Source: Sphingomonas sp.
GTDB lineage: Bacteria > Pseudomonadota > Alphaproteobacteria > Sphingomonadales > Sphingomonadaceae
Reading direction: 5' to 3'
Assembly: GCA_003248865.1 (NCBI GenBank)
Contig: QFPK01000004.1
Location: 124,001-188,000 of the forward strand
Length of the DNA: 64,000 bases
Shown in pieces: positions 59,416 to 64,000 of the stretch. The position numbers were made by a program, and so were the translations under genes. The notes under the pieces were generated by a model, which ran no database searches, was not told where the DNA came from, and saw only the letters and a list, made by a program, of their open reading frames with translations. The number at the start of each line of letters is the position of its first letter. Positions within the stretch are counted from its first letter, which is position 1.

Positions 59416-62334
59416 ATGAACCGTCGGTTTTCCGCCCATGGGTGGCGTCTGGGCACGGCCATGGCGATGGCATTGACCGCGGGTGCGGCCTGGGCGCAGG
59501 CCAGCCCGTCTGCCGATGCGGCCGCTGAAACGGCGCCCGCCGATGATATCATCGTCACCGGATTTCGCGCCTCGCTGGATGCCGCACTGAATGTGAAGCG
59601 CGAGCAGACCTCCATCGTGGACGTGATCAAGGCCGAGGATATCGCGGCCTTTCCCGATACCAACCTCGCCGAATCGCTGCAGCGGATCCCCGGTGTCACC
59701 ATCGACCGGGATGCGGGCGAGGGGCGGCAGATCTCGGTTCGTGGGCTGGGGCCGGAATTCACCCGGGTCCGCCTGAACGGCATCGAGGCGCTGGCGACGA
59801 CGGGCGGCACCGACAGTTCGGGCGGCGCCAACCGCTCGCGCGGGTTCGATTTCAACATCTTCGCATCGGAACTGTTTAGTTCGATCACCGTGCGCAAGAG
59901 CTCGTCCGCCGATGTGGAAGAGGGTTCGCTGGGCGCCACGGTGGATCTGCAGACCGCGCGCCCGTTCGACTATGACGATTTCGCCTTCGCGGTGGGCGGC
60001 AACATGGTCTGGAACGATCTCTCGCGCGATCTGACGCCGCGCGCCTCGGCGCTGGTCTCCAAGACGTTCATGGACGGCAAGCTGGGCGTGCTGGTGTCCG
60101 CCGCTTACTCCAAGCGCAAGTTGTTCGAGGAGGGCTTCAGCTCGGTGCGCTATGACAATGGCACGTCGTCGGGCGGTTTCTGTTCCCCCACGGGCGTGAC
60201 GCCCGTGGTGCCCGCGACTGGCGCGACCTGCGGCGTGGCGGCAACGGGCACGCCGCGCCTGCCCAACACGCCGGGCAATGTGGCAGCCTATCAGGCAGCG
60301 AACAGTGCCAGCAACTTCCACCCGCGCCTGCCGCGCTATGGCCGGCTGACGCACGACCAGCAGCGCATCGGCCTGACGGGCGCGATCCAGTTCGAGCCGA
60401 CGGACGGCACCAAGGTGACGGCCGACATCCTCTATGCCGATCTGAAATCGACCCGGCAGGAGGATTTCCTGCAGGCAATCAGCTTCAGCCGCACGCTGGC
60501 GCAGGGGGGCAAATCCCAGACCAGTGTGCTGGCGACCGAATATGATGCCAACGGCGGGCTGGTTTATGGCGAGTACAACGGCGTCGACATCCGGTCTGAA
60601 TCGCGGTTCGATGAACTGCGCACGAAGTTCCTTCAGGGAACCGTCCTTTGGGAGCAGAAACTGACGGACAGGCTGGAACTGGCCGTGCTGGGCGGCAAAT
60701 CCTCCTCCCGGTTCCGCAATCCGGTGCAGACGACGACCACGCTCGATATCGCGAACGTGAACGGCTACAGCATCGACTTCAGCGACAACAGCCGGCTGCC
60801 CGACATCAGCTATCCGATCGATGTCACCGCCGACAACGGGTCGGGCCTGGGGCTCATCACCAATCCCTCCGGCCAGATCACCGGATCTGAGATCCGCATC
60901 CGGCCGCAGGGCGCCAGCAACACCTTCGATACCATCCGCGCCGACCTGAAGTGGGATCTGATCCCCGAGGAGTTCAGCCTGAAGATCGGCGGCGCCTACA
61001 AGAAATATGGCTTCGACACCTGGGAGTATCGGCGCGTCAACCAGTCCGATACCATTCCTGCGCTGCCGGCCGGCACCACGCTGGCGGATGTGACGAAGTT
61101 GCTGACGGGCTTCGGGCGCAATCTGGATCTGGGGCCGAACACGCCGACCAGCTGGCTTATCCCCGATCTGAACGCGCTGGCCAGCGTCTATGACATCTAC
61201 TGCAACTGCCTGAAGTCGGGCGCGGCCGGGGGGCCGGGGGATTTCACCCTCTCCAGCATCACCAATGGCAATGCGCGGGGCAACAACCGCTCCGTCGAGG
61301 AGAAGGACACCAGCTTCTTCTTCCAGTTCGACTTCAACAAGGAGCTGTTCGGCATGCCGCTGCGCGGCAATGTCGGCCTGCGCTATGTGAAGACGGAGCA
61401 GAGCGCCACCGGCTATCAGGCGGCGGGCGGCGGCACCGAAGTCACGGTGGACCAGACCTATGAGGACTGGCTGCCCTCGCTCAACCTGTCGCTGGCGGTG
61501 CAGCCCAACTTCTATGTTCGCTTTGCGGCGGCCAATGTGATGGCGCGGCCCAGCCTGGGCAATCTGACGCCGGGCGGTTCCATCAACACCACCGGCAACC
61601 TCACCATCACGTCGGGCAACCCCTATCTGCAGCCGTTCCGGGCGACGACCTTCGATGCCAGCTTCGAATATTATTTCCCGAAGGGCGGACTGATCGGCGT
61701 GGGCCTGTTCTACAAGGATATCGGCACCTATGTGCAGAGCCTGCGCACCAATGTGCCCTTCAACCAGACGGGCCTGCCGATGTCTCTGCTGCCCTCCAAC
61801 TTCACCGGGGATGAAATCTTCCAGGTGACGACGCCCATCAACACCGAGGGCGGGCCGCTGAAGGGATTCGAGATCAACTGGCAGCAGCCCTTCACCTTCC
61901 TTCCCGACAAATGGTCGAACTTCGGCACCCTGTTCGCCTACACGCGGGTCTGGTCCACCATCGACTATGTGACTTCGCCGACCAACTCGGCCGTCATCAC
62001 CGAGGATCTGATCGGCCTGTCGCCGGTAAGCTGGAGCGGCACATTCTATTATGACGGGCCGAAGTTCGACGCCCGGGTGTCGGCCAGCTACCGCAAGGCC
62101 TTCCTCACCCGCGTGCCGGGACAGAACAACAATGATGTGGAAGGCAAGAACAGCACACTGAACGTCGATTTCAAGATCGGCTACAACATCACCAAACAGA
62201 TCGAGGTCAGCTTCGAAGGCACCAACCTGACCGACGAATTCAACAACCAGTTCATCGGCCGGGATCGCAACAGCCCCGTGGTCTATCACCACACCGGCCG
62301 CCAGCTGATGCTTGGCGCGCGTTTCACCTATTGA
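59416..62334 (+). CDS. TonB-dependent receptor (carbohydrate type)
   Basis: Outer-membrane active transporter, predicted to import pectic oligosaccharides. The ATG at 59416 gives 972 residues with a signal peptide ending near AGAAWAQA. The TonB box region is DDIIVTGFRASL, followed by a plug with VIKAEDIAAFPDTNLAESLQ, RIPGVTIDRDAGEG and ISVRGLGPEFTRVRLNG. A large beta-barrel ends in LMLGARFTY with the terminal aromatic residue. The subtype is typical of Caulobacter and sphingomonad sugar receptors. It lies 8 bp before the second pectate lyase gene. Confidence 0.94.
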   Translation: MNRRFSAHGWRLGTAMAMALTAGAAWAQASPSADAAAETAPADDIIVTGFRASLDAALNVKREQTSIVDVIKAEDIAAFPDTNLAESLQRIPGVTIDRDAGEGRQISVRGLGPEFTRVRLNGIEALATTGGTDSSGGANRSRGFDFNIFASELFSSITVRKSSSADVEEGSLGATVDLQTARPFDYDDFAFAVGGNMVWNDLSRDLTPRASALVSKTFMDGKLGVLVSAAYSKRKLFEEGFSSVRYDNGTSSGGFCSPTGVTPVVPATGATCGVAATGTPRLPNTPGNVAAYQAANSASNFHPRLPRYGRLTHDQQRIGLTGAIQFEPTDGTKVTADILYADLKSTRQEDFLQAISFSRTLAQGGKSQTSVLATEYDANGGLVYGEYNGVDIRSESRFDELRTKFLQGTVLWEQKLTDRLELAVLGGKSSSRFRNPVQTTTTLDIANVNGYSIDFSDNSRLPDISYPIDVTADNGSGLGLITNPSGQITGSEIRIRPQGASNTFDTIRADLKWDLIPEEFSLKIGGAYKKYGFDTWEYRRVNQSDTIPALPAGTTLADVTKLLTGFGRNLDLGPNTPTSWLIPDLNALASVYDIYCNCLKSGAAGGPGDFTLSSITNGNARGNNRSVEEKDTSFFFQFDFNKELFGMPLRGNVGLRYVKTEQSATGYQAAGGGTEVTVDQTYEDWLPSLNLSLAVQPNFYVRFAAANVMARPSLGNLTPGGSINTTGNLTITSGNPYLQPFRATTFDASFEYYFPKGGLIGVGLFYKDIGTYVQSLRTNVPFNQTGLPMSLLPSNFTGDEIFQVTTPINTEGGPLKGFEINWQQPFTFLPDKWSNFGTLFAYTRVWSTIDYVTSPTNSAVITEDLIGLSPVSWSGTFYYDGPKFDARVSASYRKAFLTRVPGQNNNDVEGKNSTLNVDFKIGYNITKQIEVSFEGTNLTDEFNNQFIGRDRNSPVVYHHTGRQLMLGARFTY

Positions 62335-62341
62335 TCCCTGG

Positions 62342-63589
62342 ATGAAGCACGTGCTGGCGGCCGCCGTTCTCCTCGTCCTTCCGGGCGTTTCGGCTGCCGC
62401 CACCCCCGCCCCTCCGGCGCCGGCACTCGCGTTTCCGGGTGCCGAAGGGGCGGGGCGCTTTTCCGCCGGTGGGCGCGGTGGCCGGTTGATCCGGGTGACG
62501 ACGCTGGCCGACAGCGGGCCGGGCAGCCTGCGCGACGCCATCGACGCGAAGGGCCCGCGCATCATCCTGTTCGGCGTGGCCGGCACCATCCGGCTGAAAT
62601 CTGATCTGGTGATCCGCGAACCCCGGCTGACCCTTGCCGGGCAGTCCGCGCCGGGCGGCGGAGTGACATTGGCCGACCATGGGCTGGTGATCCGCGCAGA
62701 CGATGTGGTGGTGCGCCATATCCGCGTGCGCCGGGGCGATCTGGGCGGTGAGGGCGACGCCATCTGGGTGGCGGGCGGCGCGCGCATCATGATCGACCAT
62801 GTTACCGCCAGCTGGTCCACCGACGAGACGCTTTCCGTTTCCGGCCCGCGCGAGGGCGAGGGACCGCGCGATGTGACGGTGCAATGGTCCATCATCGCGG
62901 ATTCGCTGAAACGCTCCGTCCACGCCAAGGGCGACCATGGCTATGGCAGCCTGGTGCGCGGCAGCCGGGGCGCGCGTTACAGCTTCCACCACAATCTTTG
63001 GGCCAACCATCAGGCCCGCATGCCGCGGCCGGGCAACTACCTGCCACCGGAGCAGGATGCGGAAGGACCGGTGATGGAGTTCCGCTCCAACCTGTTCCAC
63101 AACTGGGGCGGGAAGGCCTCCGGCTACAACAGCGACAGCGGCAGCCTCGCGCGCTACAGCTTCATCGACAATGCCTATTCGCCGGGGCCGAGCAGCACGG
63201 GGCAACTGGCCTTCCGCGAGGAAAATCCGGCGGCGCGTGCCTGGTTTTCCGGCAACAGCATGGCGGGCAAGGTGCCCGACGATCCGTGGAGCCTTGTGCA
63301 GGGCGCAGAGGCGCCGGGCTATCGGCTGGAAGCGCCGGTTTCGGCCGGGTCGGTCGAAGCCGACCCGCCGGCCCGTGCTGCCGAACGGATATTGGCCAAG
63401 GCAGGGGCATCGTGCCGGCGCGATTCCGTGGACGAGGCGCTGATCGCGGATGTCCGCGCCGGGCGCGGCCGCCTGATCGACAGCCAGGAGCAGGCTGGTG
63501 GCTGGCCGCAACTCGAATCCCGGCCAGCGACCAAAGTGGATACACAAAAGCTTGAGGCGTGGCTGAACGACCGGGCTGCCACATGCTGA
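62342..63589 (+). CDS. Pectate lyase-like protein (PL1-type), second copy
   Basis: A 415-residue secreted PL1-like enzyme. Signal peptide MKHVLAAAVLLVLPGVSAAA is followed by LAFPGAEGAGRFSAGGRGG and the same VTTLADSGPGSLRDAIDAKG block as the first lyase. VVVRHIRVRRGD and IMIDHVTASWSTDETLS are the helix turns, and the catalytic Arg region is LWANHQARMPRPGNY. It is shorter in the C-terminal half than the other copy, so specificity may differ (for example methylated or short substrates). It starts 8 bp after the receptor gene and overlaps the next gene by seven bases. Confidence 0.88.
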   Translation: MKHVLAAAVLLVLPGVSAAATPAPPAPALAFPGAEGAGRFSAGGRGGRLIRVTTLADSGPGSLRDAIDAKGPRIILFGVAGTIRLKSDLVIREPRLTLAGQSAPGGGVTLADHGLVIRADDVVVRHIRVRRGDLGGEGDAIWVAGGARIMIDHVTASWSTDETLSVSGPREGEGPRDVTVQWSIIADSLKRSVHAKGDHGYGSLVRGSRGARYSFHHNLWANHQARMPRPGNYLPPEQDAEGPVMEFRSNLFHNWGGKASGYNSDSGSLARYSFIDNAYSPGPSSTGQLAFREENPAARAWFSGNSMAGKVPDDPWSLVQGAEAPGYRLEAPVSAGSVEADPPARAAERILAKAGASCRRDSVDEALIADVRAGRGRLIDSQEQAGGWPQLESRPATKVDTQKLEAWLNDRAATC

Positions 63590-64000
63590 CACGCCGCACC
63601 CTGCTGGGGACCACGCTCGCGTCTGCCGCCATTCCGGCAATGGCGTTCAGCGATACGGCCGACACCATCCCGCTGTGGCCGGATGGCGTGCCGGGCAAGG
63701 GCGCGAAGCTCCCCGTCGAAGCGGTGGTGGAGCGCAGCCAGACGTCCGGCCATCCGGATCGCGCCGTCTCTGGCGTTGCCGAGCCGCGCATGGTGTTGTT
63801 CCGGCCTGCCAGTCCGGATGGGTCTGCCGTGCTGATCTGCCCGGGGGGCGGATATCGGCGTGTTGTGATCGATCGGGAAGGGTTTGAAGCCGCGCGCTGG
63901 CTGGCTGCGCGCGGGGTGACGGCGTTCGTGCTGTTCTATCGCCTGCCGTCCGAAGGCTGGGCGACTGGCGCCGACACACCGCTGATCGACGCGCAGCGGG
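63583..64000 (+). CDS. Alpha/beta hydrolase, probable pectin or xylan acetylesterase (5' part)
   Basis: Cut by the right edge after about 139 residues. A signal-like N-terminus with twin Arg (MLTRRTLLGTTLASAAIPAM) precedes IPLWPDGVPGKGA and the oxyanion loop LICPGGGYRRVVIDREGFE, then WLAARGVTAFVLFYRLP. This is the start of the BD-FAE/acetyl-xylan esterase-like family. The catalytic Ser lies beyond the window. Deacetylation of pectic fragments would fit the operon. The ATG at 63583 overlaps the lyase gene. Confidence 0.82.
   Translation, partial: MLTRRTLLGTTLASAAIPAMAFSDTADTIPLWPDGVPGKGAKLPVEAVVERSQTSGHPDRAVSGVAEPRMVLFRPASPDGSAVLICPGGGYRRVVIDREGFEAARWLAARGVTAFVLFYRLPSEGWATGADTPLIDAQR

Noticed and set aside
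59161..62928. Very long minus-strand open frame antisense to the TonB receptor gene
   Set aside because: Its translation is low-complexity (Arg, Gly, Ala, His-rich) and shows no family motif, while the plus strand encodes a clear receptor. It is a GC-rich shadow frame.
1..64000. Search for CRISPR arrays, tRNA or rRNA genes, insertion sequences and integrases
   Set aside because: I saw no regularly spaced repeats, no cloverleaf with a conserved T-arm in the gaps, and no transposase or integrase motif. A tRNAscan or Infernal run would be needed for a firm negative.

Overview
The window is GC-rich, densely packed chromosomal DNA from an alphaproteobacterium, most likely a sphingomonad (Sphingomonadales). 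Pointers are the fixNOQP-GHIS (cbb3 oxidase) order, a UrcA-family protein, a PEPxxWA-CTERM protein, the sdhE gene between recG and mfd, and a carbohydrate-type TonB receptor next to polysaccharide lyases. The left part is core or housekeeping DNA. The right 16 kb is an accessory pectin-utilisation locus that runs off the right edge. I saw no rRNA, tRNA, CRISPR array, insertion sequence or prophage.

Layout: 0-3.8 kb holds ndk (cut by the left edge), an HNH endonuclease, gluQ, a HIG1 membrane protein, a PduO-type cobalamin adenosyltransferase and a Gly-rich membrane protein that looks frameshifted. 4-8.2 kb is astA-astD-astB (arginine succinyltransferase pathway) with a divergent Lrp/AsnC regulator. 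8.3-10.7 kb has a small membrane protein, a patatin-like phospholipase, a hexapeptide acyltransferase and a Cys-rich secreted peptide. 10.7-18.5 kb is ccoNOQPGHIS on the minus strand behind a good FNR/FixK box. 18.7-24.5 kb is a tripartite RND efflux operon. 24.7-27.3 kb has GtrA, a family 2 glycosyltransferase and galE. 27.4-33.2 kb has two M20 peptidases flanking purT-purU, then a PEP-CTERM protein. 33.3-39.9 kb is mfd, sdhE, recG and a Sel1-repeat protein. 40-48 kb has tyrS, anmK, a UrcA protein, an alpha/beta hydrolase, two tandem cysteine desulfurases, a 2Fe-2S ferredoxin and AMP nucleosidase.

48.1-64 kb is the pectin locus. A plus-strand operon encodes a 2-keto-4-pentenoate hydratase-family enzyme, a TRAP transporter (binding protein, small and large permease), a DUF6807 protein and a LacI-family regulator. 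A minus-strand operon encodes kduI-kduD-kdgK and a carboxylesterase. A PL1 pectate lyase is divergent from a TonB receptor, a second PL1 lyase and an esterase-like hydrolase. The enzymes fit a route in which pectin is cut outside the cytoplasm, oligomers enter through the TonB receptor, monomers enter through the TRAP system, and KduI/KduD/KdgK convert them to KDPG. Five near-identical palindromes related to TGACACCGGTGTCA sit in every promoter region of this locus and nowhere convincing outside it, so the LacI protein is the obvious candidate regulator.

The most unusual structural feature is a pair of roughly 186-bp multi-hairpin elements, after tyrS and after the ferredoxin gene. Their outer modules have the same orientation relative to the host gene, but their inner cores are inverted relative to each other.
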